DNA of 64,000 nt from Pinus tabuliformis (GCA_031772625.1 CM062818.1:1281776277-1281840276); one strand, 5' to 3'. Shown: positions 21,897 to 33,930, counted from the first letter of the stretch. Program-made: numbers and translations. The notes: generated from the letters alone by a model not told the origin.

Positions 21897-22136
21897 GTGA
21901 AACCAATCCAAGATATGATAAAGAAGGATGTGATATACAAGCAGGATAAAAGGGAAAATGATGCATTCTCATGTATAGGGAAAGCGATCACAAAAGCACA
22001 AATATTGTATATTCCAGACTTCAGCAAAGATTTCATGCTCTACAACTTTGCTTCCAGTAACTCTATGGCTGTCCTTCTGACGCAAAAGGATGATAAGAAT
22101 AACAATTGGACCAAACCATTCATGAGTGTCGACTAG
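21897..22136 (+). pseudogene. RNase H start remnant of element D
   Basis: An 80-residue frame with the connection between RT and RNase H: AFSCIGKAITKAQILYIPDF, then FMLYNFASSNSMAVLLTQKD. This is the gypsy-type RNase H that follows RT, distinct from the extra RNase H tail upstream at 20630-20690. Confidence 0.7.
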
Positions 22137-22440
22137 CAAGGACCAAAACCTAATTATCCCACCATTGATAAAAAAATCCTACACAATCTACAAGGTGGTA
22201 AAACAATTATGGCCTTATCTTCTCAAAAATTGATGATCCTTAGTATTGCATCAAGGATGTTGCAACTCCCAAGGCCTTCAACTTAAATTATCAACCCAGG
22301 GTTCATACAAACTTAGAGGTGACAACGCTATATGCATAGTAGGTTAAGTTATACTCGTGTGACCCTCAGTCATTGGATCATATCAAGGCATATAAAGACC
22401 ACTCCTTCAGCGAACTACAAAGAGAATTTCTATGAAAACA

Positions 22441-25299
22441 TATCATAATTTCAAGGAAATGAATATTATTCTAATTGCAGAATTAAAAGTACCATTCATT
22501 AAATGTAGAGGTTACATGTGACTACATGAAATAAAAAGGATACACTAGTTGCAAAAATAAATGATGCTACTTTACTTGAAAACTAATCAAATCAATCTTC
22601 TACTTGCATGAATCATTAATCTAATAGAAAATTTCTTAAAGAGAAGAAATTTAGTCTACAACACATAACTAGGGTATTCAAAAATCTAATTCTAATCTAC
22701 TTGTTGTTTTGTGCTTACATAGGATGAATGATAGGTTTGGAGTGGTGTTGGAGTCTCCCCAATCATGAAATCAAATCTTGGGGGCCATTATTCAACTTCA
22801 AAATGAAAAAGGCGAGATCTTAGGACAAATCTGGCTGAATCTGGGCAATGCTACAGTAGTGCTATAGGGTTCTACAAGAGTGGGTCTGAGAGTTTTCTGA
22901 AGGTAAATAAGGTTTTATGAAGGTGAAGGAAGGTGGATGGGCATGCATGAAGGATATTTGAGGCATTTTTCCAAGATTATCACCCCTCTAAGGCCCATCT
23001 TGCATAAAATTTCGAGCACACGGTGTCTTTCATTACCCTGAAAGGATGATCTCAGTGGCAAAGCTTGGGACTAGTATGAGGTGTCCTAAAGATGGATGGA
23101 GATGAAAATATGGATGTGTATGAGTATGCTAACCCATGAAAATCATTAAAAACTCCTGCAAACTAGTAATCAAGGACATAACTCAATATTACAATGAAAT
23201 TAATCAAAGTGGAAATAATGAGTTGAATTTCTTCAAGGTATATCATGCCCTACAACATCCATCAAATATATTTGCCAAATCATGTTGTTAACTCTTAAGT
23301 TGTAGAAACCAAGCATGCAAAAGAATTTCAATCTAAAGCCTAGCAATTTCCAAGAAATCATAAACATATATTTTTGGCTTGTTGTTGTAGACTCTTTAAC
23401 CACACTTCCCATAAGAGAGGTGGTGATTCAACCTACAACTACAATTTTTGAAATGTAATGCCTACTTAAAAAAGGAAAGAAATACAATAAATTGAACAAG
23501 AACAGGGAAATAATACATGAGAGGGACTAAAGCCTTTGGTTTGGGCCCAAACCCAAGGGTTTCAGCCCTCCAAAATTAACTCAAATGTAGACCAACGATA
23601 ATCTTTCAATTAATATAAAATAAGATTCACATGCATCATATCAAAGATGAAAATAACATTGTCAAGCTCTTGTCTCTCAATATCTACTCCTATCTCCAAC
23701 AAAGTTTTGAATCCTAATGAACCCTTAGGCTTGTTTCTTTATACACAAAGGACTAAGGGGCAACACCCTTGAGAGGAGGATTGCTTCCCTCAAAAATCTT
23801 GAAATTGGTGGATCTGGTTCCCATGGGTCTTCACATGCATTTGCGTTCCTTGTCTTCCAATGGAATTTGATCTATTGGTGCATAATATTGGGACTCAAGT
23901 TGAGTTGTAGAGTTAATGTAGTGGAAAATCCTCCTATATTCTATCTAGATGCCTCTAACATGCCTCTACATAGTAAATATATCCCAAAATTCTTCTTTTT
24001 CTAGCATATTAACAACATTAGGCCATGAAATATGACAAACACCCTTTAGTCTCTCTACTAAGCACATTATGGCTACAAAATGTAAATTAATGTGAGAAAA
24101 AGAGAGTTTAAGGGATGGAGTATAGCACAATGGGCCTAAAAATATACCTATTGAAGGGACCCATCATCAACCCCTTGTAGAAGGTGTTTCTCACCCTCTG
24201 AGAAACTCACTTACTAATATGAAGTTCATTCATTGGCCTTGGTGGCCTCTCTAACATTGTAAGGAACCTTAGATGGTGTCACTTCTTGTAGATAGAACCC
24301 TGCATTTTCTTCTATGTCTATCCACTCTTTTCTTTCTTAGTATGATCCCTTTTTTCCTGTAGGTCTATCAATAAGGGAGGACTAAGTTTGAGCCCTATCC
24401 AATTGATCTTTAATCATTGAATGATCCTTTTATAAGGAGAGTGATATTCTATTATTTTAAAACTGTGAGGCAGAGCATGCCATCTCCTTTGGCAAGCCTG
24501 CAAGCTATCAGTCCCCAAAAACCTAAAGGTGTCCTCAAAATGGAGGATAGCTTGTTCTTTTGTTTCCAAGTATCGAAGAGCCAATTAGGGATCATTGGAT
24601 ATGATGTTGTGGTTACTGATGACAGCCTTAGGGTTCACTAACTTTGCTCTAAGGTTCACTTTCCTCCTTGGACATTACCGTCTTCACTTCTTCATCCCTT
24701 GTTTCTTCATGGGTCGACTAAGAGGATTGTGCCATCAGTTGCATGTTCCCCAATATTAAGTTGGGGTACCAAAAGCTCATGTCTATGAGGATCATATTGT
24801 TCATATAGGACTCACCAACTTTGGCTTTATCATTAGCACTTAACTTCTAACAAAAGTTGACAAACTTCCTATAATATTGGAATTGTATATAGCCATATTG
24901 TGCTAATGTCTTTATCTGGAATTGCAACCACTGCTCCTTGAGGAATATGGAATAGGACTTGGATGGTTCTCTACATTATAAAGATTCTATGGAAAAACTT
25001 GCCATAGTGGCAAGTTGTACCTCCTCTTCATGTATTTTCTCCCTTAGTCTCTGATTTTCTAATTGCAGTTGTTCTCTCCTGCTTGACTCTCTCAATATTA
25101 TGTCAACCATTTATCTACCCATTTGTTCCAATTTTTGCTCCATAAGACCCACATCCTCTACCTTCTTTGATTTTTCAATTTGCATCCATCTATGATTTCT
25201 GCTCCTCTCTCTTTCCAATTCGAATAAGAGGGGGAATGAAAATTTCTTGGGTATAATTTTACCTCCCTCGACAAATCTGTAGTAGGACCTAAGGTGAGG
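22441..25299. other. 2.9 kb without a recognisable gene, probably including the 3' end of element B
   Basis: AT-rich and free of coding signal on both strands. By position the 3' LTR of minus-strand element B should lie here, but I could not find its ends. A patch GCTACAGTAGTGCTATAGGGTT (22851-22872, split here as GCTACAG and GCTATAGGG) resembles the B motif, which supports B sequence at least in part. Confidence 0.4.
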
Positions 25300-25497
25300 T
25301 TATGATTCAAGCTCTTGTAGTTATTAGAGACATTCTTATTTATTTTCTGATTTGGTTTCCCTTTCCTATAACATCCCTTGTTGCTCCTATAGCAGATATG
25401 CTCCTTCCTATAGAAGCCTTGTTTTTTCCTGAAGCTCCTCTATTTTCTCTTGTAGCTCCTTTATTCTCTCTTGTATCTCCTATGTCTTCTCATGTAG

Positions 25498-25827
25498 CTA
25501 TGTAGCTTGTGCTTTGATCTTTTTAGATGTGACTTCTTCGATGGTGGGCCTACTTATTGGTGGCAAAGGTTGTTTACTCTTGACTTTAAGGGAGGTGACC
25601 TCTTTAATTTTTCCTTCACTAGGTCCCAATTCTCCTCCTTGGCTAGCTGATTCATCAATTTTGATTGGGAAAGTTGAAGGAGGTTGAGGTTTCCCTTTTT
25701 CTATCTTGGTGTTCTTCCTCTTCTTAAAGTATAATGAGGCTTGCTTATTTTTCCTTCTCTTGGTCTTGACAGGGGTGATAAGTGTGGCCAAGGTAGCAGC
25801 CATCTCTTGTTCAGTGTTCCCTAGCAA
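25498..25827 (-). pseudogene. Accessory ORF 2 remnant of element B
   Basis: The 109-residue frame has AATLATLITPVKTKRRKNKQ, LYFKKRKNTKIEKGKPQPP and an acidic/basic tail, matching accessory ORF 2 of element A near residues 180-230. Directly downstream (25300-25500) the CTACAGGAG-type motif is repeated several times; in the local frame it reads as LQE, in a pattern like a coiled coil. Upstream (25837-26090) the strand is Glu/Lys-rich. Confidence 0.75.
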
Positions 25828-26177
25828 GAGGGTTATTTGTTTCCCCTATTTTCCAGTCTTTTGAGATCTAAAGGTATCCTCATGGGTTGCTTCTCCATTT
25901 TCATCTCCTCCTTATTCTTCCTCTATTTTTTCTTCTTTCTTTGTCTCTTCTTCCTTGGTCTTTTCTTCTTCCTTTTTCTTTTCTTCTCTACCTCCAGCAC
26001 TAGATATTGGTGCCTCTTCTTGTTGTGTGGAGGAAAGGGTTTATGTCTCAATGAATTCCTCCCTATCCATGTCTAAAAATTCAGCCCAAAACATTAGTTT
26101 CTTGAGGTGGCTTAAGGAATCCATGACAATGAGCTTGATGAGGCCATGAAGGGAAATGTGTTGCTTCTTCCCTTCCC

Positions 26178-26387
26178 TCAATTTCTAGCTAATTTCAATG
26201 ATGAACTATAAGATGAAATGTGAAACACTGATATTTTTTGGAATTGGTAACTGTTTTTGGAAATTAGCTCATAGAGCAGCCTAAATTGATATGCATACAC
26301 AATCCTCAACCTCCCCTCACAAGATATGTACTTGAGGATGTGATAGGCTACTTCATCCCAAGGGTAAAGGAGGCTCTCTCTTCTCAC
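26178..26387 (-). pseudogene. Accessory ORF 1 remnant of element B (CEGR-motif protein)
   Basis: A 69-residue frame with LYPWDEVAYHILKYISCEGR and RIVYAYQFRLLYELI. These align with the CEGR block of accessory ORF 1 in A (14385-14984) and of the ORF in C (47418-48125). More of the protein is visible in pieces up to about 26800. Fossil. Confidence 0.75.
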
Positions 26388-26944
26388 TCCATTTTTGCCT
26401 TTAACATGATTCTCTATATGGAGGAAGAAGTCTTTCTTGGCTGTGAAATTTATTGTCTTATCCTCTTTGACCCATCAAACTCCTAAGGGTATGGTGGTCA
26501 CTTTGCTTATGAGTTATGCATTCATATGGATGGAAAGTTCCCTAACAACAGTGGTAGCATTGTCTTCTCCATGAGAACTGAGGGCCATGGAAAAATCATG
26601 GCTACCTGATCATCATACCCCTTTAACATCTCAAAGAATCCCCTCCACTAATGTCTTATAAAAATGTCTCTAATAGGAGGATGTTGATGGATTATTTTAG
26701 TGTATTGGGGCTCTCTTCAATTGAAACCTCCCCCCATGGCTTCTACTACTCTTTCCTTGAATTATTTGAAGGGAATTTTTCAAAGTTTCTCTCTGAGTAG
26801 TCTAGGGTGCAAGGATAGAGATAGGGTGGTTGATTCTTCCTTTATGAGAGAAGGAGAAAGATGACACCCTCTTACTTTCGTAAAAACTTTGTCTTCTCTT
26901 TCCTTGCCTTCTAATGTGAGAAGATTTATTTTCAAAGAAATTGA

Positions 26945-27265
26945 CTCTTATGAGGGTTTGCTACAGGATTCCTGTAGCAAGCAAAATTCTTCATGCAATT
27001 ATATGGAAGGTGAGGAGGGAGGATGCCACTTACCCTTTTTAGGATGACTCCTTCATGTTAATCAGGAGTTGAGGAAAATTCTTAGTGTTTTGGGTTCTTT
27101 TTCTCTCCTTAGGTCAATCTTGTAGCACCTCCTCTACATTCTTGTAGCAATTCAGGTGCTCCTATAGCAATGGTATCATATCTTTTAACACCTCTTGTAG
27201 TACCTACAAACTTCTCCTGTAGCAGCTTTGTGGCACCCTAAGCAGAATCTTGTAGCATCTAGATT
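26945..27265 (-). repeat. Array of CTCCTGTAGCA-type motifs in element B
   Basis: About nine copies in the plus-strand sense, including GATTCCTGTAGCAA (26969), TCTTGTAGCACC (27118), TTCTTGTAGCAA (27139), CTCCTATAGCAA (27159), CTCTTGTAGTACC (27192), CTCCTGTAGCAG (27212) and TCTTGTAGCATC (27248), with one inverted copy GCTACAGGA at 26960. They lie upstream of the accessory ORF, the same place as the array of A at 12926-13034. Core CCTGTAG is shared with A, flanks are not. Confidence 0.85.
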
Positions 27266-28089
27266 TTCCTTCCATACCTTGATGGCCTCTCCAACCATTT
27301 CTTGGGAATGAGCAATTGTGCAAGCGAAAATGAGCCTTGTAATTTTATTCCCTTTTGTGGTAATGGTCTTGGAGCACTTTGGTGACCTGGCCCTTGCACG
27401 AATTTCCTCTTTTAGTTGTTGTCCCCACTCCTTGTGATTATCTCTCCCCCTGTTTTGACTTTTCTACATTTCATGGGTGGTTGAGTAAACTACAGTTTAC
27501 TAATCGAATATTCCCAAGTTTATTAGCCATCTTTAGCCCATAAAAACTCTAATCTCATTCATTAAACACATTTTTTACCATTATGCGTATAGGGAAGAGG
27601 TGAGGGGTGTCATACCTGAGACTACTTGTGATGTTGAGTTGATGGAGATGCATGCATGTTGCTATTGAGCTGGTGATTGATCAACTTTCCTCTGGCGGTT
27701 CCATCTTTCATTTTATTGCTTTTGGATAGGCATTTATTTAATAAAACAAAGTGATGATGTATCTGACTGAAGCAATCTCTCTTTCATCCAGGTTTTTTCG
27801 TGCGGTAATTTTTTGCATGGAGTGGATTGATGGCCTTGTAGTTGCTCCTCGATGATCTTGTGACTTCTCTAAACCTTAGGGATTTCCTCTTGGTACCTCG
27901 GGGTGGAAAAATATTCATTTTTCCATTGCAACAGTCCTTTATCATGGTTTGGTTGGATTTGTGCATGTTTCTACATGAGTGACCTCCTTCCTATAGTAGT
28001 CAGACAGTTCTTGTTGGGTGTGGAGCTTGATTATCTTCTTTATTCATAGGTATTGCTGCTTTGGACCCTAGTTCATAATGTGGCAGCAA
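27266..28089. other. Gene-free part of element B before the solo LTR
   Basis: AT-rich, no coding signal that I trust, no clear repeat. By position it equals the 13035-14384 spacer of element A or the DNA between motif array and hairpin zone. Confidence 0.4.
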
Positions 28090-28610
28090 CGCCACCCATA
28101 ATATGTGCATGGCAAGGGGGTTCCACAGGGGGTAGCAGTGATCTTTAGGAGCCCCCATTGGAGGGAGATCAGGGGTAGCACCCCCGAAGCTAGAAATATA
28201 TGTAAAATTGCCTTGTAAAATGTTGTAATTTCGTAGTCAATATGGGTTATTCATTAGGTGGAGATATGATGATAGAAGTTATGTTTAATCTAGGGTTTTT
28301 TTCCTAGAAGGCATCCCCTCGCTATATATGAGGGATTTGTATTGCGTCTATGTAGATCAATATTCTGAGTGAGAAAGAGAAAGGATATTGTGTGAGAGCG
28401 AAGAGGGAATTACAACGGATCTACTGTAGTTTGTATCTCTTCAGTTTGTTGGATAATATAAAAGGAAGGACTGGTTGTTTCTTCATGGACATAGCCCAAA
28501 TTGGGTGAACCACATATATCTATGTCTCTCTTGTTTTATGTGTTTTCTGTGCTTATATTTTTGCAATATTTTATGTGTTCCATTGCTCTGTAATCTATAA
28601 TTTTCTAATA
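28090..28610 (+). repeat. Solo LTR of a Ty1/copia relative, inserted in element B
   Basis: From about 28175 to 28610 it matches the copia LTRs at 57064-57652 and 61733-62336: CCCCCGAAGCTA, ATGTAAAATTGCCTTGTAAAA, TCTAGGGTTTTTTTCCTAG, GGAAGGACTGGTTG, CCCAAATTGGGTGAACCAC and the end TATAATTTTCTAA. The G/C-rich patch at 28110-28190 is kept in weaker form. No copia coding sequence or primer site follows, so it is a solo LTR. The left edge is uncertain by about 30 bases and no target duplication could be fixed. It is clearly more diverged than the 57-62 kb copy. Confidence 0.85.
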
Positions 28611-29185
28611 ATTATTCCCCAACCTCTTACTGCATGCGGGGAATTTTATAAACCATGTTGAGCCTAAGGATAGTCACAAAATCTTATGGTGTTGGTGAAA
28701 GTGTGAAAAAGAGTGACAACAAATTCCTTTTTGTGTTTTTGTTTTATGGTCAAAGGTGGAATATTGAGGATGAAATTAGCAGAATGGATTCGAGGAGAGG
28801 TGAAGGGAGTTGAGTGGACCCCTCCTAGCATTTTCCCAATGAAAATCATGACTTTTGGTCCCATTTCCTAGGTGGCTCTTACTCTCATAGAAATTCAAGA
28901 CAATTCTATAGCAGCTCAGGGAAAACTTGTGGCATTGCAGGGTTGAGGCAAAATTGGGTGCAATTGCTTGTTGAGTGATGGAGAGAGGTATGGAGGGGGA
29001 TGAATGATGATGAAAATGTAGTGGCTGGGCTAGGAGGATGGAGAAATGGACTGTGGAATTTTTTCCTTCAGTTTTTTCTTTCTTGATTGTTTAGAGTCCT
29101 ACAAAGAAAAAAATGTTAACAAAATCTTATGTAATGACTCCTTGTATTCTAATTTTTTTTTCTTTTTCTTGAGACATGCAGACTG

Positions 29186-29360
29186 CCTCTGAGGAGGTTT
29201 TCAACCTACATGCCTTCCCTAGGCACCTTATATAATTTTTTTACCTATGGATCTTTTCATCTTATTTCTCTTCCTTTTTTCCTTTTTTTTTGGCTCTTGA
29301 GTTGCCTCATAGAGGTTTTCAACTCTAGAGTTTTCCTTGGATGGCTCATGGAGGTTTTTA
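29186..29360 (-). repeat. Hairpin-repeat zone of element B
   Basis: Three plus-strand copies of the inverse of the A hairpin: CCTCTGAGGAGGTTTTCAAC (29186), GCCTCATAGAGGTTTTCAAC (29303) and GGCTCATGGAGGTTTTT (29344). On the minus strand they read GAAAACCTC-NNN-GAGGC as in A at 12506-12684. They stand just downstream of integrase, as in A. Confidence 0.8.
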
Positions 29361-29389
29361 TATAGGCCCTTTATTTCTTTTTTCTTCTT

Positions 29390-30031
29390 TCAGAAGCTTG
29401 GTGGGCTAAGTGTTGTGAGCCTCCCAATCATACTCAGCTCCTTGCTAATTGAACTAATAAACTCTTCTTTGGACAAAGGTATCTTGTACAACTTCAACAT
29501 GTAACCATTAAGAAGCAAGGGAATACCTTCCTCATCAATTGTTCTAATTTGGACAAACCCATTCTCATGACATTTTTCCACTAGATAAGGGCCCAAACAT
29601 ATTGTCATTAATTTTCATTTGAAATCCTTGAATCTTCATTCATACAAAAGGTCCTAAGCGCCCTCTTGAAAAGCTCTCTCCCTGACGTGTTCGTCATGCC
29701 AAATCTTGCTCTATAACTAGACTACCTTAGTTTGTAGGAGAGTCTACAATCTAAATTCATCTAAACCATTGAGTTGGATTAGCCTCTCTTTCTATGTTGC
29801 TTTGAGGTCCAAGTTTAACTGTGATTCCATCCTTAGGGTATTGTATTCAAATTCAATGGACAACAGAGCCTTCTTGCCATAGAGCAACTCAAATGGGATA
29901 AATCTAGTGGTGGTATTCCAAGTGGTGTTGTAGGCCCAAGAGTATTCTATAAGTTTGTCTTCCCAAACCTTTCTATAACTTCTAACAACCTTGGTTAGAA
30001 TTCTCTCCAAGGCTCTGTTTGTTACCTTCAC
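29390..30031 (-). pseudogene. Integrase C-terminal half remnant of element B
   Basis: Two visible frames: 29792-30031 with VTNRALERILTKVV, WAYNTTWNTTTRFIPFELLYG and LLSIEFEYNTLRM, and 29390-29608 with CLGPYLVEKCHENGFVQIRT. Both match the integrase core end and GPY-type tail of element A closely. Further integrase sequence is readable in pieces up to about 30540. Confidence 0.85.
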
Positions 30032-30951
30032 TTTCCCATTTTCGTCAGGGTGATGTGGTGTTGATTCATGATGTCTTCGATAATATTTGAGGTGAATTAT
30101 GTCCCTTGATTAGTGAAAAACTCCCAAGGAAAGGAAAATTTGTAGAAAATATTCTCCCTCAGAGACTCAGCCACCCTCTTCATAGTTGTTGCCTTGACTG
30201 CCTTTGTTTAAGCCCATTTAGTCAAGTAATCGGTGCAAATGATGATATAATTATTTTTTTCTAATGGGGGTTCAATGGGCCCAATGAATTCAATGCCACA
30301 ATTCTCAAATGGCTCTGGATTCACTTGGTTTCATGGTAATTTCATCCTTTGGTGTGGGTTTACCCATTCTCTAGAACCAATCACCCAGGTGGTGTATATT
30401 CTTGCATCTTGATGTAAAGTGGGCCAATAGTAACCAACTCGTAGGACTTTGAAGGTTGTTCTCTTAATTTCAAAATGATTCCCACAAGGTCTATCATGTC
30501 ATGCTAAGAGGATGTGAAAGACCTCCTCTTCCCTCACACATCTCAAATTTATATTATCTAGCCCCAACTTGAAAAGATTTCCCCCAATCCAAGTGAATGG
30601 GGAACTTTCACTAATAATATTTTTTTTCTCCTTGGAGGATAGATTAAGAGGGAACCTCCCAATAATCAAGTACTTTTCTATATCAGTAAATCAAGGAGAT
30701 AACATTGATATGGAAAATAGGTTTTCATCTTGGAGCTCATCATCTACCACCTCCTCATTCTCTGCAAGTAAGGTCAGTATTGACAGTAAATATGCAACCA
30801 CATTCTCCTTCCCTGGTTTGTCAATAATAGTTTAATCAAATTGTTGCAGTAATAAAAACCATCTAATTATCCTAACATTAACATCAAGTTTATTCATTAA
30901 ATCATTAATTGATGCATGATTGTTGTGGAGAAAAGTATGATATCTAGTGAT

Positions 30952-32021
30952 TTAGTGCCTAAAATTGTTCAAAGAGTATACCACAACTAGGAGTTCTTTC
31001 TCGGTGACTGTATACTTTAGCTCAGCTTTAGAAAGGTTCTTGCTGATGAAATAGATAGTATAGTGAAATTTATCTTCCATTTGTCTTAAGGCTGCCCCTA
31101 CATCTTTATCTGATGCATTTGTGTGTATATGGAAAGGTAATGCCGAATTGGGACCCTTAAGAATGGGTGTAGTGGTAACCTTTTCTTTTAGCACTTTAAA
31201 AGCCTCTTGACATTTTTCTATCCAACAGAAGTCTAAATATTTAGTCAGTAGTCCAAACAAGAGTGAAGCCAATTTACTAAAGTCTTTAGTGAACCTTCTA
31301 TAATACCCAACCAATCCTGGGAAGATCCATACATCTCTTTTCTTTTGAGGGATAGGGACCCTTTTAAGGATGGAAATTCATTGGGGTAAACCTGTATTCC
31401 TTCCTTGGATATGGAATGGCCCAAGACAGTCCTTGCATTCATAAAAAAATCACATTTTTTGTGACTTAATGAAAGATTCATCTCAATGCATTTTTTTAAG
31501 ACTTTACACAGGTTAGAAAGATCTTCCTCGAAGTCACAACCATAATGAGTGAAGTCATCAATGAATATCTTAACAACATCATGAACAAGGTACGCAAATA
31601 TACTCATAACTTCCCTCTGGAAGGTAGAAGGGGCATTACACAAACTGAATGGAAGGACCCTGTAGGAAAAGGTACCCCAAGGACATGTGAATGCAATCTT
31701 GTCTTGGTCCTCAAGGATGATTTGTATCTATTTGTACCCAAAAAACCCATCTGGGAAGGAAAAAAATATTTTCCCTGCAAGGCCATCTAGGACTTGGTCA
31801 ATGAAAGGAAAATGGAAGTGGTCCTTTTTTGTAGCCTTGTTAAGTTCTCGATAATCAACATAGATCCTCCACTTCCCATTTTTCTTGGGGACTATAATGA
31901 GGGGGGACACACACTCACTATCTGAAATGGGGTATATGAACCCTGCATCCAGTAGCTTTCGTAATTCCTCTCTCAGAATTTCTTTAAGAGTTGGGTTCAT
32001 CCTCCTCTGGGGTTCGCACAC
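30952..32021 (-). pseudogene. Reverse transcriptase and RNase H remnant of element B
   Basis: Minus-strand blocks in order: MNPTLKEILREELRKLLDAG, WRIYVDYRELNKATKKDHF (31728-32021), then CNAPSTFQREVMSIFAYLV and KIFIDDFTHYG (31245-31643), then GYYRRFTKDFSKLASLLFGL, LPFHIHTNASDKDVGAAL and YTVTEKELLVVVYSLNNFRH (30952-31314). Each aligns to the RT/RNase H of element A. No additional plant-type RNase H is seen here. Confidence 0.88.
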
Positions 32022-32156
32022 ATGCTTGCATCCCTCTTTGATCTAGATATGATGAGTAAAAACTGAGGGATACACATATTTCATCTCTTTATAGTCCCAA
32101 GAAAAAGCATCCAAGTGTTTCCTCAGCACAAGACATAATTGTTCTTCCTGCTCAGC

Positions 32157-32741
32157 TTAGAGAGGGTTGATATATAGAGTTCTAGATGGGATCATCTGTA
32201 CAATCTTGGCATGTTCTAGGTTAATGTCAATAGAGAAAAAATAAGTGAAAGGGTTACTCTTAGATTCCTTCATCATTTCATCCACTGTCATGGAAGTGGG
32301 AGGTTGATTATGTAAGATATGGTAAAAATGGTCATCTTCATCAAGCTTCCTCCCCCCTATAGTAGTGTCGAGTGTGTAGAATGAATAACATGAGGATAAA
32401 GAACAAGTTGTTTTCATAGATTCCCATTCTTTATGGTCATGTTCCCAACTCTGCAACTAATGTATCCATCAGTAATGTCCAATCAAGGTCTTCCTAGGAT
32501 GAGAGGGTAGCCATTAAACTTGGTTTTGGATTGAAGGATAACGAAATTAGTGGGGTACTCCTAGGAGTCAATGGAGACTGTTACATCCTCAATAAATCCC
32601 TTAGGAGCTATTGTGGATCTATCTACAAGCTACAGTATTGTAGTGGTCTTCCTTAAGCCCCCTTGGAGGTTGAGCTTGTGCATAGTTTCCTTTGTCACCA
32701 TATTGATTTCAGCCCCAGGGTCAATCAAGGTATTAGGGACC
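32157..32741 (-). pseudogene. Protease and protease-RT linker remnant of element B
   Basis: The minus strand shows NTLIDPGAEINMVTKETM near 32650-32741, equivalent to the LIDLGAAINVMTRDTM block of element A, followed downstream by linker sequence (frame 32157-32456). It ends where the LTR of element E begins at 32742. Confidence 0.75.
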
Positions 32742-33279
32742 TGTTGTACTATTCAACAAACCCAATTTTAATATATTATAAATTTCCTATGAAATTTATT
32801 ATATTAAAATAGGGACCCTTTACTTTAAAAAAAAGCCTTTGATTTTTCTATTAAAAAAAAAAATTGAAAAAAGTAGAGAAAACAATGTAAAAAATTGTTA
32901 ATAAAATCCTATAATCAAAGTTTAATACTTAGGATTTTTAACTAAAAGCCAAGTATTAAACCTTGATTATCCCAAAAAGCAAATTAAATAGCCCCTGAGA
33001 CCCAAACTATACTTAGGCTTAAGTATTAAACATTATGGGTTATTTGATTAAAAAAAATTAGATTTTTTAATCCTCGAAGATTGAATTCGTTACAAACTCA
33101 AACTCTCTACCATACCCCACATCACACATCCCATAATAAAAGACATAAGGCAAAGACCCCTCTACACCATGGATTGAGATATGTGATAAATCCCAGAAGA
33201 AACAAGAAAATACATGCCAATCCATATTAATATCGCAGCCGTGGGCTATCACAAAAGTTCCAAAGTCCATACCTTGCTC

Positions 33280-33930
33280 CCTTTCTCGATTGCGATATGT
33301 GAGAAGGCTTGGGCCCGCCTGGATTATACACTGCAACTTATATTAATATCGCATCCGAGACTTATTTTTCAATTGCAAAGTTCTAAAAATCGTGCCTCAT
33401 GCTATTGTCGATTATGAAATGTTCCCGATTGCTGATTGCGATTTGACGTCAACAGTGACGTCAGTTCCACGTCACCTGTCACCTACCACATCATCTGCTA
33501 CATCAACATGCCACATCATCCACCACATCATAGTGACGTCACCATGAATTCATCCCTAACATCATCCTGCATATTGCAAATCACAAGTCTTTCAGCCATC
33601 CCTTATATTCTGGAACTCCAATTTTTGATTGCAATAATCATATGTATTGTGATTGTGATATAAAGCCCGGATCCGATAGAATTGTAAACTACAATTCATT
33701 TAATTCCTGCATCTACGCCTATCGCAAATAACAAAAGGTCACCATTTGATTGTCTCCTGCCCATTCCAATTGCGATTGCAATTTTATTTGAGAAGTCCCC
33801 CTTTTGAATTTTGTATGAAATACTCCTAGTCTAAACCGATTGCATTTTTTCTGAGTTCTGCCCCTAATTCTAATCCGATTACAATTGTTTTATGATCTGC
33901 CCCGAATTCTTATTTCCAATTGCGATAAGC
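33280..33930 (+). repeat. Dispersed GATTGCGAT words in LTR1 of element E
   Basis: GATTGCGATATG (about 33289), GATTGCGATTTG (33434), GTGATTGTGATATAAAGC (33648), AATTGCGATTGCAAT (33768) and AATTGCGATAAG (33910), with inverted ATATCGCA forms near 33230 and 33345. LTR2 has an equivalent series (about 42785-43250). TATAAAG at 33658 could be a TATA box. Confidence 0.75.
33444..33541 (+). promoter_or_regulatory. Three TGACGTCA (bZIP/CRE-type) boxes in LTR1 of element E
   Basis: TGACGTCA occurs at 33444-33451, 33456-33463 and 33534-33541, with CCACGTCACC at 33467 between. TGACG palindromes are known binding sites of plant TGA/bZIP factors. In LTR2 the matching sites have lost their CG dinucleotides. 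Between the boxes lies a short CCACATCAT repeat. Confidence 0.7.

Larger units (their letters stand above)
20530..22440 (+). mobile_element. Element D: fragment of a Ty3/gypsy copy of family E
   Basis: It matches element E part by part: an extra RNase H tail (VPRIHNVVVDTLENFVIG, 20630-20690), a linker (YKPSILDNI), RT blocks (21199-21823) and RNase H (21897-22136). No LTR is visible at either end, so it is an internal fragment. It is heavily broken and looks older than E. Confidence 0.75.
25300..32741 (-). mobile_element. Element B: older Athila/Tat-type Ty3/gypsy element, left portion
   Basis: From right to left on the minus strand: protease, RT, RNase H, integrase, a hairpin-repeat zone, a copia solo LTR, a motif array and two accessory-ORF remnants. 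Each part matches the same part of element A in the same order. It is broken in many places and interrupted at its right side by element E, at 32742. A scrap of its gag-pol linker returns at 51475-51560, and the rest is presumably beyond the LARD. Confidence 0.85.
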
